Positions 37,716 to 46,139 of a stretch of DNA of 64,000 bases are shown here, in pieces. Numbering within the stretch: the first letter of the stretch is position 1; the number at the start of each line of letters is the position of its first letter. Origin of the DNA: Ramlibacter tataouinensis TTB310. Lineage in GTDB: Bacteria; Pseudomonadota; Gammaproteobacteria; Burkholderiales; Burkholderiaceae_C. The stretch covers positions 1,500,001 to 1,564,000 of the forward strand of contig NC_015677.1 in NCBI RefSeq assembly GCF_000215705.1, given 5' to 3'. A model generated the notes under the pieces. It saw nothing but the letters and a program-made list of their open reading frames with translations, did no database searches and was not told the DNA's origin. The position numbers and the translations under genes are program-made.

Positions 37716-37822
37716 TGCTGTCCGCTTTACCTGAGAGATTCGCCCCGTGGCGTCACGGGGTTTGCTCCTTCGGTGGGCCGCCTGCATTGCAGCACGCTGC
37801 ACGCGGCGGCCTCTCTCCAGCA
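37716..37822 (-). ncRNA. Glycine riboswitch, aptamer 2
   Basis: Read on the minus strand it opens with TGCTG and closes with CAGCA (P1), and holds the glycine-aptamer signatures CACCGAAGGAGCAAACC and CGAATCTCTCAGGTA before GCGGACAGC. A closed CCCCGTGAC/GCCACGGGG stem lies between. With aptamer 1 it forms the tandem arrangement typical of gcv leaders in betaproteobacteria. Confidence 0.93.
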
Positions 37823-37848
37823 AGGAAACGTCCCTTGCGGGACGTGCC

Positions 37849-37938
37849 GTCAGTCCTGGGTACCTGAGCGTTCGGCCACACCTTCAAATCATGGGCCTGC
37901 GCCTTCGGTGGCTCCCTCGGGGAGAGCGCTCTCCTGAC
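37849..37938 (-). ncRNA. Glycine riboswitch, aptamer 1
   Basis: P1 is formed by GTCAG (37938-37934) and CTGAC (37853-37849). Inside are the first-aptamer signatures CCACCGAAGGCGCAGG and AACGCTCAGGTACCCAGGAC. A linker hairpin (ACGTCCC/GGGACGT) separates it from aptamer 2. Glycine binding should raise expression of gcvTHP. Confidence 0.92.
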
Positions 37939-37947
37939 GTGCCCGGG

Positions 37948-37953
37948 ATTCTA
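37948..37953 (-). promoter_or_regulatory. Candidate -10 box for the gcv leader
   Basis: TAGAAT (minus strand) matches TATAAT in five of six positions and sits 10 nt before the first riboswitch helix, between the dctM stop and aptamer 1. A start near 37941 would give a leader beginning just before P1. No good -35 hexamer is visible at 16-19 bp, so the assignment is tentative. Confidence 0.4.
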
Positions 37954-37965
37954 GCCGGCCGGCCT

Positions 37966-39243
37966 TCAGCGCGCGTAGGCCAGGTCGCGCAGGCCCAGCG
38001 ACAGCTGGGGCACGTAGGTGATCACCATCAGGCAGGCCAGCACCACCAGCACGAAGGGGATCAGCTGCGTCACGATGCGGTCCAGCGAGATGCGCGCCAC
38101 CGTGCAGGCGGCGAACAGGTTGACGCCGAAGGGCGGTGTGATCATGCCCAGGGCCAGGTTGACCACCATGATCAGGCCGAAGTGCACCGGGTCGATGCCG
38201 AAGTGCTGGGCGACGGGTGCCAGGATGGGCGCCAGCACGATGATGGCCGCGCTGGTCTCGATGAACATGCCGATCACGAACAGGGCGGCGTTCACGCCCA
38301 GCAGGAACCAGAACGGCGTCTGCAGCACCTCCTTGAGCCACTGCCCGATCGCATCCGGCACCCCGGCGCGGGTGATCAGGAAGGCGAACAGCCCGGCGTT
38401 GGCGATGATGAACATGATCACCGCCGAGGAGATGACCGACTTGCGCAGGATGGCGTACAGGTCGCGCAGCCGGATCTCGCGGTAGATCACCATGCCCACG
38501 ACCAGCGCATAGGCGACCGCGACGGCGGAGGCCTCGGTAGGCGTGAACACGCCGCCGTAGATGCCGCCCAGGATGATCACCGGCATCAGCAGGGCCCAGC
38601 TGGCCTGCAGGGTGGCGCGTCCGAACGACAGGCGGCCCTCGCCGTCGGTCTTGCCCCAGCCCTTCCACTTGCACCAGGCCCAGACGAACAGCATCAGCGC
38701 CAGGCCGATCAGCAGGCCGGGGCCGAAGCCGGCGATGAACAGCTCGCCGATGGACACCTCGGCGCTCACGCCGTACAGGATCATCGGGATGGACGGCGGG
38801 ATGATCACGCCCAGTTCCGCCGAGGTGGCCTGCAGCGCCGCGGCCCAGGAGGTCGGGTAGCCGTGCTTGATCAGCGCCGGGATCAGGATGGCGCCGATGG
38901 CGAAGGTGGTGGCCACCGACGAACCCGACACCGCCGCGAAGATCATGCAGGTCAGCACGCAGGTCATGGGCAGGCCGCCCTGCACGCCGCCGACGATGCT
39001 CTTGGCGAACTCGACCAGCCGGCGCGAGATGCCGCCGGTCTCCATCAGGTTGCCGGCCAGGATGAAGAAGGGGATGGCGGCCAGCGGGAACTTGTTGATG
39101 GCGCCGAACATCTCCTTGACGGAGATCAGCATGTTGGCGTTGCTGGCCTGGATGCCCAGCACCGAGGCCAGGCCGATGGACACCGCCACCGAGATGGTGA
39201 GGGCGAAGCACAGCACCATGGTGCCGACCATGATGCTGGTCAT
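37966..39243 (-). CDS. dctM: TRAP transporter large permease DctM
   Basis: A 425-residue, about 12-segment inner-membrane subunit that uses the sodium or proton gradient to import organic acids or related solutes delivered by DctP. It shows the DctM pattern: VFCFALTISVAVSIG near the start, IPFFILAGNLMETGGISRRLVEFA, VTTFAIGAILIPALIKHGYP and PPFGVNLFAACTVA near the end. The ATG overlaps the dctQ stop by 4 bp (ATGA). Its stop is 28 bp upstream of the glycine riboswitch. Confidence 0.93.
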   Translation of the reverse strand: MTSIMVGTMVLCFALTISVAVSIGLASVLGIQASNANMLISVKEMFGAINKFPLAAIPFFILAGNLMETGGISRRLVEFAKSIVGGVQGGLPMTCVLTCMIFAAVSGSSVATTFAIGAILIPALIKHGYPTSWAAALQATSAELGVIIPPSIPMILYGVSAEVSIGELFIAGFGPGLLIGLALMLFVWAWCKWKGWGKTDGEGRLSFGRATLQASWALLMPVIILGGIYGGVFTPTEASAVAVAYALVVGMVIYREIRLRDLYAILRKSVISSAVIMFIIANAGLFAFLITRAGVPDAIGQWLKEVLQTPFWFLLGVNAALFVIGMFIETSAAIIVLAPILAPVAQHFGIDPVHFGLIMVVNLALGMITPPFGVNLFAACTVARISLDRIVTQLIPFVLVVLACLMVITYVPQLSLGLRDLAYAR

Positions 39244-39734
39244 TGCGCAGTCTCCAGTTCCAGGCGCTGGGGGTCCAGCAGGTTGCCGATGATGCCGATG
39301 GCCGAGAACACGGCGCCCACCGGCATGGCCAGGTAGGCCCAGAACATGGACACGTCCTCCAGGCCGATCATGCTTTGCACCTCCCCGCGCCTGGCGTAGT
39401 CCCAGCCCCACCAGAGCACCACCGCCATCAGCGCCAGGGCGGCGATGCACACCATCCAGTCGAGGAAGCGCCGCATGCCGGGCTTGCTCCAGCGGTACAG
39501 CACGTCCACGCTGACCATGGCGCCCTGGCGGAAGGCCATGGGGATGCCCAGGAACACCATCCAGATCAGCGAAAAGCGGATCAGGACCTCGGTCCACTCG
39601 GCCGGCTGCTCGAGCACGAAGCGCATGATGATCTGGAACACGCCCAGGCCGGAGGCCAGGGCCAGCATGGCGCAGGCCGCCGCCATGGCGAAGCCGCTGG
39701 TCAGGCGCTCAAGGCGCAGGAAGCTGTTTCTCAT
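39240..39734 (-). CDS. dctQ: TRAP transporter small permease DctQ
   Basis: A 164-residue protein with four transmembrane segments (about 17-37, 48-68, 88-108, 130-150) and the DctQ pattern QIIMRFVLEQPAEWTEVLIRFSLIWMVFLGIPMAFRQGAMVSVDVL. It forms the membrane complex with DctM, whose start codon overlaps its stop. It follows dctP by 59 bp. Confidence 0.92.
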   Translation of the reverse strand: MRNSFLRLERLTSGFAMAAACAMLALASGLGVFQIIMRFVLEQPAEWTEVLIRFSLIWMVFLGIPMAFRQGAMVSVDVLYRWSKPGMRRFLDWMVCIAALALMAVVLWWGWDYARRGEVQSMIGLEDVSMFWAYLAMPVGAVFSAIGIIGNLLDPQRLELETAQ

Positions 39735-39793
39735 ATGAAAACGGCCCGCGACCCCGACACATGGGCGCAGGCCGCCATCCTTTCAGCAGCAGA

Positions 39794-40765
39794 TCACTTG
39801 TAGTTGCGGATCTTGTCCATGTTGGCCTTGCCGAACTGCTTCTCGAACTCGGCATTGATCGGCGCCAGGGTGGCGACGAACTTGGCCTTGTCCACGTTCT
39901 CCACCACCTGCATGCCCTTGGCCTTGAGCTCGGCGGCCCCCTTGGCGTCGTCCTCGTCCACCCGGGCGCGGTTGGCCTTGACGGCTTCCTTGGCTGCGTC
40001 GAGGAAGGCCTGCTTGTCGGCGGCCGAGAGCTTGTCGAAGGCCGCCTTGTTCATCACGAAGATGCAGGGCGAGTACACATGGCCGGTGAGCGACAGGTGC
40101 TTTTGCACCTGGTCGAACTTGGCGGCCATGATCACCGACAGCGGGTTCTCCTGGCCGTCCACCGTGCCCTGCTGCAAGGCGGTGAACACCTCGGGGAAGG
40201 CCATGGGGGTGGTGACGATGCCCAGGCCCTTGTAGGCCGTCACGTGCACCGGGTTCTCCATGGTGCGCATCTTCAGGCCCTTGAGGTCCTCGGGCGCGGT
40301 GACCGGCCGCTTGCTGTTGGTCATGTGGCGGAAGCCGTTCTCCCCCCAGGCCAGCGCCTTGAAACCCTTGGAGTCGAACTTGCCCAGCATCTCCTGGCCG
40401 ATCGGCCCGTCCAGCACGGCGCGGGCATGCGCCTTGTCGCGGAACAGGAACGGCACGTCCAGGATCTTGGTCTCGGGCACGAAGTTGGGCACCGGGCCGG
40501 TGGAGCTGAAGGCCAGCTCCTGGGTGCCCAGCTGCACCGCCTCGATGGACTCGCGCTCGCCGCCCAGCGAGCCGGAGTAGAAGGTCTGGACCTTGTAGCG
40601 GCCGCCGGTGCGCTTGTCGACCTCGCGGGCGAAGGTGTCGATGGCCACCCCCTGGTGCGAGTTCTGCGCCGTCGAGATGCTGATCTTCATGGTGGTCTGG
40701 GCAAGCGCGGCGGAGCTCATCACCAGTCCCGCGGCCAGGGCCGCGAACAGTTTGCCGAATTTCAT
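39794..40765 (-). CDS. dctP: TRAP transporter periplasmic substrate-binding protein DctP
   Basis: A 323-residue secreted binding protein with a signal peptide (MKFGKLFAALAAGLVMSSAALA, cleavage after ALA at 22). Family motifs are the GGERESIEAVQLGTQELAFSS segment and FRDKAHARAVLDGPIGQEML, with the ligand-binding Arg in GLKMRTMENPVHVTAYKGLG, which contacts the substrate carboxylate in TRAP proteins. It captures a carboxylate solute and hands it to DctQM. Upstream are ETF-QO (71 bp away, same strand). Ligand not determinable by eye. Confidence 0.93.
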   Translation of the reverse strand: MKFGKLFAALAAGLVMSSAALAQTTMKISISTAQNSHQGVAIDTFAREVDKRTGGRYKVQTFYSGSLGGERESIEAVQLGTQELAFSSTGPVPNFVPETKILDVPFLFRDKAHARAVLDGPIGQEMLGKFDSKGFKALAWGENGFRHMTNSKRPVTAPEDLKGLKMRTMENPVHVTAYKGLGIVTTPMAFPEVFTALQQGTVDGQENPLSVIMAAKFDQVQKHLSLTGHVYSPCIFVMNKAAFDKLSAADKQAFLDAAKEAVKANRARVDEDDAKGAAELKAKGMQVVENVDKAKFVATLAPINAEFEKQFGKANMDKIRNYK

Positions 40766-40836
40766 GCTGTCTCCTGTGGGTGGGCAAAGACGCGATCTTG
40801 CCCCAGCCGCGGCGCCGGCCGCCACAGGAGTTCTAC

Positions 40837-42540
40837 TCACATGTTGGTGTAGTTGGGCCCGCCGCCGCCCTCGGGCACCACCCAGACGATGTTCTGCGTC
40901 GGGTCCTTGATGTCGCAGGTCTTGCAGTGCACGCAGTTCTGGGCGTTGATCTGCAGCCGGTCGCCGCCGCTGTCGTCGCGCACGTACTCGTACACCCCCG
41001 CCGGGCAGTAGCGGCTCTCGGGGCCGGCATAGACGCGCAGGTTGGTGTTCACCGGCACCGACGGGTCCCTCAGCGTCAGGTGCGCCGGCTGGTCCTCGGC
41101 GTGGTTGGTGTTGGAGATGAACACCGAGGACAGCTTGTCGAAGGTGAGCTTGCCGTCCGGCTTGGGGTAGACGATGGGCTTGCACTGCGCCGCCGGCTTG
41201 AGGTAGAGGTGGTCGGCTTTCTCGCGGTGCAGCGTCCAGGGCACCTTGCCGCGCAGCACGAACTGCTCGATGCCGGTCATCACGGTGGCGGTGTACAGCC
41301 CCTTCTTGAACCATTGCTTGAAGTTGCGGGCGCGGTGCAGCTCGGCATGCAGCCAGGACTTCTCGAAGGCCGCCGGGTAGGTCGTGAGCTCGTCGTGCCG
41401 GCGGTCCGCCTGCAGGGCCTCGAAGGCGGCCTCGGCCGCCAGCATGCCGGTCTTGATGGCCGCATGGCTGCCCTTGATGCGCGAGGCGTTCAGGTAGCCG
41501 GCGTCGTCGCCCACCAGCGCGCCGCCCGGGAACACCGTCTTGGGCAGCGACAGCAGGCCCCCCACCGTCAGGGCCCGCGCACCGTAGCCCAGGCGCTTGG
41601 CGCCCTTGGCCCCCTCGAAGTACCAGCGGATGTTGGGATGCGTCTTGAAGCGCTGGAACTCCTCGAACGGCGACAGGTAGGGGTTGGCGTAGTCCAGGCC
41701 GACCACGAAGCCGATGGACACCTGGTTGCCCTCCATGTGGTACATCCACGAGCCGCCGTAGGTGGTGCTGTTCAGCGGCCAGCCGGCGCTGTGCAGGGCC
41801 AGGCCGGCCTGGTGCCGCGCCGGATCGATCTCCCACACCTCCTTGATGCCTATGCTGTAGCTCTGCGGGTCGCGGCCGGCATCGAGCTTGAACTTGCGGA
41901 TCAGCTGCTTGCCCAGGTGGCCGCGCGAGCCCTCGGCAAAGATGGTGTACTTGGCATGCAGCTCCATGCCGAGCTGGAAGTTCTCGGTCGGCTGGCCGTC
42001 CTTGCCCACGCCCATGTTGGCCGTGGCCACGCCCCTTACCGCAGGTAAGCCCCCAGGTCCCGAGCCGTCCTGCGTGTAGAGCACCTCCGCCGCGGGGAAG
42101 CCCGGGAAGATCTCCACGCCCAGGCCCTCGGCCTGCTGTGCCAGCCAGCGCGTCACGTTGGCCAGGCTGACGATGTAGTTGCCGTGGTTCTGGAAGTTGG
42201 ACGGCAGCAGGAAGTTGGGCGTGCGGCTGGCGCCGCGCTCGCTGAGGAACAGGAAGATGTCCTCGGTCACCGGCTGGTTCAGCGGGGCACCCTTCTCGCG
42301 CCAGTCGGGCAGCAGCTCGGTCAGGGCGCGCGGGTCCATGATGGCGCCGGACAGGATGTGCGCGCCCGGCTCGGACCCCTTTTCCAGCACCACGACGGAG
42401 ACTTCCTTGCCCTCCTGCGCCGCCAGCTGCTTGAGGCGGATGGCGGTGGACAGGCCGGCCGGGCCGGCGCCCACCACGACCACGTCGTACTCCATGGCTT
42501 CGCGGGGGCCGTACTGGGCCAGGATCTCGTCATGGGTCAT
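40837..42540 (-). CDS. Electron transfer flavoprotein-ubiquinone oxidoreductase
   Basis: A 567-residue membrane-associated flavoprotein, the normal length, passing electrons from ETF (acyl-CoA dehydrogenases, 2-hydroxyacid dehydrogenases) to ubiquinone. The N-terminus has the FAD motif VVVVGAGPAGLSTAIRLKQLA; the substrate domain shows GDDAGYLNASRIKGSHAAIKTGM; the C-terminus carries the 4Fe-4S cluster ligands in YCPAGVYEY and NCVHCKTCDIKDPTQNIVW. It lies upstream of the dctPQM genes and is divergent from an SDR gene across a palindromic operator candidate, so both directions may share control. Confidence 0.95.
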   Translation of the reverse strand: MTHDEILAQYGPREAMEYDVVVVGAGPAGLSTAIRLKQLAAQEGKEVSVVVLEKGSEPGAHILSGAIMDPRALTELLPDWREKGAPLNQPVTEDIFLFLSERGASRTPNFLLPSNFQNHGNYIVSLANVTRWLAQQAEGLGVEIFPGFPAAEVLYTQDGSGPGGLPAVRGVATANMGVGKDGQPTENFQLGMELHAKYTIFAEGSRGHLGKQLIRKFKLDAGRDPQSYSIGIKEVWEIDPARHQAGLALHSAGWPLNSTTYGGSWMYHMEGNQVSIGFVVGLDYANPYLSPFEEFQRFKTHPNIRWYFEGAKGAKRLGYGARALTVGGLLSLPKTVFPGGALVGDDAGYLNASRIKGSHAAIKTGMLAAEAAFEALQADRRHDELTTYPAAFEKSWLHAELHRARNFKQWFKKGLYTATVMTGIEQFVLRGKVPWTLHREKADHLYLKPAAQCKPIVYPKPDGKLTFDKLSSVFISNTNHAEDQPAHLTLRDPSVPVNTNLRVYAGPESRYCPAGVYEYVRDDSGGDRLQINAQNCVHCKTCDIKDPTQNIVWVVPEGGGGPNYTNM

Positions 42541-42634
42541 GGAGGTCTCGCTGATAATGTTTTTTCGGTCGGGTGCCGGCGACGCCGCCTGGCCGCTCGG
42601 GTGGCCCCGGATTCTATGGCGGCGGGACCCGGAA

Positions 42635-42650
42635 AAGAACGACCGTTCTT
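42635..42650. promoter_or_regulatory. Candidate TetR-type operator AAGAACG-AC-CGTTCTT
   Basis: A perfect 7-bp inverted repeat with a 2-bp spacer lies in the 144-bp gap between the divergent ETF-QO and SDR genes, in the leader of both. The GACCGTT-type core resembles operators of TetR regulators of fatty acid or CoA metabolism. No regulator gene is adjacent, so the protein is unknown. Confidence 0.5.
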
Positions 42651-42684
42651 ATTTTGTTGGCCGGTTCCGGCGGGAGACCCTTCA

Positions 42685-43467
42685 GTGAGCTACAGCATCG
42701 ACCTTTCGGGCCGTGTCGCCTTCGTTACGGGCGCCTCCAGCGGGCTGGGCGCGCAGTTCGCGCGCGTCCTGGCGCGGTCTGGCGCGGCCGTGGTCCTGGC
42801 CAGCCGCCGCATCGAGAAGCTCAAGGAGCTGCGGGCGCAGATCGAGGGCGAGGGCGGCGACGCGCACGTGGTCACGCTGGACGTGACGGACCTGGCCAGC
42901 ATCAAGGCCGCGGTGGCCCACGCCGAGACCGAGATGGGATCGATCGACATCCTGGTCAACAACTCGGGCGTGAGCACCACCCAGCGCCTGCAGGACGTGA
43001 CGGAAGAGGACTACGACTTCATCTTCGACACCAACGTCAAGGGCGCCTTCTTCGTGGCGCAGGAGGTCGGCAAGCGCATGCTGGCGCGCGCCAAGGGCGC
43101 GGCGCCCGGCACCTTCACCGGCGGGCGCATCATCAACATCGCCTCCATGGCGGGGCTGAAGGTGCTGCCGCAGATCGGCGCCTACTGCATGAGCAAGGCG
43201 GCCGTGGTGCACATGACGCGCGCCATGGCGCTGGAATGGGGCCGCTTCGAGATCAACACCAACGCGGTCTGCCCCGGCTACATCGACACCGAGATCAACC
43301 ACCACCACTGGGAGACCGAGCAGGGGCAGAAGCTCATGCAGATGCTGCCGCGCAAGCGCGTGGGCAGCCCCGAGGACCTGGACGCCCTGGTGGTGCTGCT
43401 GGCCAGCAGCCAGAGCCACTTCATCAACGGCGCCGTGATCGCCGCGGACGACGGCTTCGCCGTTTGA
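42685..43467 (+). CDS. SDR oxidoreductase, probably 3-hydroxyacyl-CoA-type
   Basis: A 260-residue short-chain dehydrogenase starting at GTG 42685, after a CGGGAGACCC site. Motifs: TGASSGLG (15-22), NNSG (a variant of NNAG), the Ser in NIASMAGLK and Y-x3-K in YCMSKAAVVHM. The NHHHWETEQGQKLMQMLPRKRVG tail is characteristic of a betaproteobacterial subgroup. The group with a DMT carrier and a hotdog thioesterase suggests acyl-CoA or hydroxyacid metabolism, but the substrate is unproven. It is the first gene of a three-gene operon and lies downstream of a palindromic operator. Confidence 0.9.
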   Translation: MSYSIDLSGRVAFVTGASSGLGAQFARVLARSGAAVVLASRRIEKLKELRAQIEGEGGDAHVVTLDVTDLASIKAAVAHAETEMGSIDILVNNSGVSTTQRLQDVTEEDYDFIFDTNVKGAFFVAQEVGKRMLARAKGAAPGTFTGGRIINIASMAGLKVLPQIGAYCMSKAAVVHMTRAMALEWGRFEINTNAVCPGYIDTEINHHHWETEQGQKLMQMLPRKRVGSPEDLDALVVLLASSQSHFINGAVIAADDGFAV

Positions 43468-43478
43468 GCGCGCAGCGG

Positions 43479-44372
43479 ATGGGAGCGGGCGTCCTGGCCG
43501 GCCTGGCGGCCGGGGCGCTGTGGGGCCTGGTGTTCGTGGCGCCGCGCATGGCCGGGGGCTACTCGCCGGTGGACCTGACCGCGGGCCGCTTCGTGGCCTA
43601 CGGCGCGGTCGCCACCGCCTTGATGCTGGCCGCGCGCGGCCGGCAACGCCCCACGGCGCGCCAGGCCGGGGCCGCCGCGGGGCTGAGCCTGCTGGGCTTC
43701 ACCGCCTACTACCTGCTGCTGGTGCTGGCCATCCGCGACGCGGGCACCGAGGTGCCCACGCTGATCATCGGGACCATTCCGCTGTGGGTGATGCTGCTGG
43801 GCAAGCCGGGGCACCTGCGCTGGACGGCGCTGGTCCCCGGGCTGGCCCTCACGGCAGCGGGCCTGGCGCTGATGATGGGCGTGCCGCATGGCGGCGAAGC
43901 CGGGGGCGCCGCGCCTGCGCACCCCTGGCGCGGCGTGGGCCTGGCCGTGGGCGCATTGGCCTGCTGGACGGCGTTCGCCCTGCTCAACGCGGCCTGGCTC
44001 AAGCGGCACCCCGAGGTCGACGTGACCGCCTGGGCCAACTGGCTGGGCGTGGCCACCGGCCTGGGGGCGCTGCTGCTGTGGCTGGCCGCCGGCTCGCCGC
44101 CCGAGGTGCTGGCGGCCCGCCCGGACCGGTGGCTCTTCGCCCTGCTGTGCCTGGCCACCGGTTTCGGCTCGGCCTGGCTGGCCACGGTGCTGTGGAACGT
44201 CGCCAGCCGCCGCCTGTCGGCCAGCCTGTGCGGCCAGCTGATCGTCAGCGAGACGCTGTTCGCCCTGCTGTATTCCTTCGCCTGGGACGGCCGCTGGCCC
44301 AGCCCGGCGCAGTCCGTCGCCTGCGTGCTGTTCACGCTGGGCATCCTCGCCTCCATCCGCGCGCACCGATGA
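43479..44372 (+). CDS. EamA/DMT family transporter
   Basis: A 297-residue ten-segment drug/metabolite-type transporter made of two repeated five-helix halves (EamA domains about 5-135 and 148-290). ATG at 43479 is chosen; a TTG at 43464 overlapping the previous stop is the alternative. Likely an exporter; substrate unknown. It ends in an ATGA overlap with the thioesterase gene, so the two are translationally coupled. Confidence 0.88.
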   Translation: MGAGVLAGLAAGALWGLVFVAPRMAGGYSPVDLTAGRFVAYGAVATALMLAARGRQRPTARQAGAAAGLSLLGFTAYYLLLVLAIRDAGTEVPTLIIGTIPLWVMLLGKPGHLRWTALVPGLALTAAGLALMMGVPHGGEAGGAAPAHPWRGVGLAVGALACWTAFALLNAAWLKRHPEVDVTAWANWLGVATGLGALLLWLAAGSPPEVLAARPDRWLFALLCLATGFGSAWLATVLWNVASRRLSASLCGQLIVSETLFALLYSFAWDGRWPSPAQSVACVLFTLGILASIRAHR

Positions 44373-44788
44373 AGATCGCCATCCCCGAGCACAAGAAGCT
44401 GGTCCACGAAATGCTGATCCCCATCCGCTGGGGCGACATGGATGCCATGGGCCACGTGAACAACACCACCTACTTCCGCTACCTGGAAACCATCCGCATC
44501 GAGTGGATGCGCTCCATCGGCTGCCAGCCCGACCCGCGCGGCGAGGGGCCGGTCATCGCCAACGCCTTCTGCAACTTCTACAAGCAGCTGGAGTACCCCG
44601 GCAACGTGCGCGTGCGCATGTACGTCAGCGACCCTTCGCGCAGCAGCTTCGAGAGCTGGGGCACGATGGAGCGCGAGGACGACCCCGGCGTGCTGTACGC
44701 GGCGGGCGGCGCCACCACGGTGTGGGTGGACTTCCCGGCGCAGAAGTCGGCGCCGCTGCCGCCGTGGATGCGCGCGCACCTGGAATAG
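44369..44788 (+). CDS. Hotdog-fold acyl-CoA thioesterase (4-hydroxybenzoyl-CoA-thioesterase-like)
   Basis: A 139-residue single hotdog domain with the 4HBT signature RWGDMDAMGHVNNTTYFRYLETIRIEW, in which the Asp-Met-Asp segment holds the catalytic aspartate. It hydrolyses an acyl-CoA to free acid and CoA and usually works as a tetramer. It overlaps the upstream EamA gene by 4 bp (ATGA). Together the operon reads dehydrogenase - exporter - thioesterase, which could process and export a small hydroxyacid; this is inference. Confidence 0.88.
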   Translation: MKIAIPEHKKLVHEMLIPIRWGDMDAMGHVNNTTYFRYLETIRIEWMRSIGCQPDPRGEGPVIANAFCNFYKQLEYPGNVRVRMYVSDPSRSSFESWGTMEREDDPGVLYAAGGATTVWVDFPAQKSAPLPPWMRAHLE

Positions 44789-44800
44789 CCGCGGCGGCTC

Positions 44801-44821
44801 AGCCGCCCTTTACGGCTTTTT
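44801..44821 (+). terminator. Probable intrinsic terminator after the thioesterase operon
   Basis: AGCCG (44801-44805) pairs with CGGCT (44813-44817) followed directly by a T-run (44817-44821). An overlapping GGCGGC-TCA-GCCGCC hairpin (44793-44807) may form instead, making a two-state structure just after the operon stop codon. Confidence 0.5.
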
Positions 44822-44867
44822 GCATCGGTTGCAAGGGCAGAGCAGGCGGCTTGGCTACGCTCGTCGC

Positions 44868-46136
44868 ATGCTGACTTCATTCCTCCTCGTCCAACCCCGT
44901 TCCTTTCCCGCCACCAAGACCCTCGCCACCGCGTTGTTCCTGGCCGCAGCCGCCCAAGGCTGCGGCGGTGGAGGCGGCGGCTCCGGCGATGGCACCCAGC
45001 AGACCGCATCAGCCCCCTCGGGCACCCCGGCCACCCCGACCCCCTCGGCCGCCCCGGCCCAGGTGGCAGTGACCACCCGCGCCACCGGCCTGTCCAGCCC
45101 CTGGGGCATGGCCTTCCTGCTGGACGGGCGGCTGCTGGTCACCGAGCGCACCGGCGGCCTCAAGCTGCTGTCCGGCGAGGGCTCGGTGCTGGGCAACGTC
45201 GGCCTCGCGCTGCCCAACCTGGTGGTCGAAGGGCAGGGTGGGCTGATGGACGTGGCGCTGGACCCGGCCTTCGCCAGCAACGGCCGCGTCTACCTGAGCT
45301 TCTCCGAGCGCGATCCGGGCAACCCCGCCCTCAACGGCACCGCGGTCGCGCGCGGCGAGCTCAGCGCCGACGCTCGCACGCTCAGCAACGTCACCGTCAT
45401 CTACCGGCAGCAGCCCAAGGTGGCATCGACCGCGCATTTCGGCTCGCGCCTGGTGTTCGACCGCGAAGGCCGGCTGTGGGTCACGCTGGGCGACCGGCGC
45501 ACCAACGAGCAGCGCGGCTTCGCCCAGGACCTCACGCGCGGCAACGGCAAGGTGGTGCGCATCACCACCGATGGCGCGCCGGCGCCCGGCAATCCCACCT
45601 GGCCCGCCGGCGCGCTGGCCGAGACCTGGAGCTACGGCCTGCGCAACCCGCAGGGCGCCGCCGTGCATCCTGCGACCGGCGATCTGTGGACCAGCGACCA
45701 TGGCCCGCAGGGCGGCGACGAGATCAACCGCACCGTGGCCGGCGCCAACTTCGGCTGGCCCCTGGCCAGCCACGGCCAGGAATACGGCACCACCACGCCG
45801 GTGGGGCCGCAGACGCTGGCCGGCACCGTGGGACCGGCCTGGGTCTGGAACACCCGCGACGGGCAGCCCTGGACCGGGGGCGCCATGTCCTCGCCGGCGC
45901 CGGCGGGCATCAGCTTCTACACCGGCACTGCCGTGCCGCAGTGGAACGGCAACCTGTTCGTCACCTCGCTGGCCGGGCGGGCACTGTGGCGCCTGACCCT
46001 GGACGGCAACACGGTCACCGGCCAGGAACGGCTGCTGGCCTCGCGCAACCAGCGGCTGCGCGACGTGGAGCAGGGGCCGGACGGCGCGCTTTACCTGCTG
46101 ACCGACGACGGCCAGCTGCTGCGTTACGGGCCCTGA
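44868..46136 (+). CDS. PQQ-dependent sugar dehydrogenase-like lipoprotein
   Basis: A 422-residue soluble-glucose-dehydrogenase-type six-bladed propeller. The N-terminal segment (LATALFLAAAAQGC) looks like a lipoprotein signal, followed by a Gly-rich and Thr/Pro-rich linker. Catalytic-core motifs are SSPWGMAFLLDGRLLVTERTG, GLMDVALDPAF, STAHFGSRLVFDREG (active-site His), ETWSYGLRNPQGA, WTSDHGPQGGDEIN and GANFGWPLAS. These match aldose sugar dehydrogenase (Asd/YliI) proteins that oxidise sugars in the periplasm with PQQ. No PQQ-synthesis genes are in the window. ATG at 44868 is chosen for the signal sequence. Confidence 0.88.
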   Translation: MLTSFLLVQPRSFPATKTLATALFLAAAAQGCGGGGGGSGDGTQQTASAPSGTPATPTPSAAPAQVAVTTRATGLSSPWGMAFLLDGRLLVTERTGGLKLLSGEGSVLGNVGLALPNLVVEGQGGLMDVALDPAFASNGRVYLSFSERDPGNPALNGTAVARGELSADARTLSNVTVIYRQQPKVASTAHFGSRLVFDREGRLWVTLGDRRTNEQRGFAQDLTRGNGKVVRITTDGAPAPGNPTWPAGALAETWSYGLRNPQGAAVHPATGDLWTSDHGPQGGDEINRTVAGANFGWPLASHGQEYGTTTPVGPQTLAGTVGPAWVWNTRDGQPWTGGAMSSPAPAGISFYTGTAVPQWNGNLFVTSLAGRALWRLTLDGNTVTGQERLLASRNQRLRDVEQGPDGALYLLTDDGQLLRYGP

Positions 46137-46139
46137 GCG

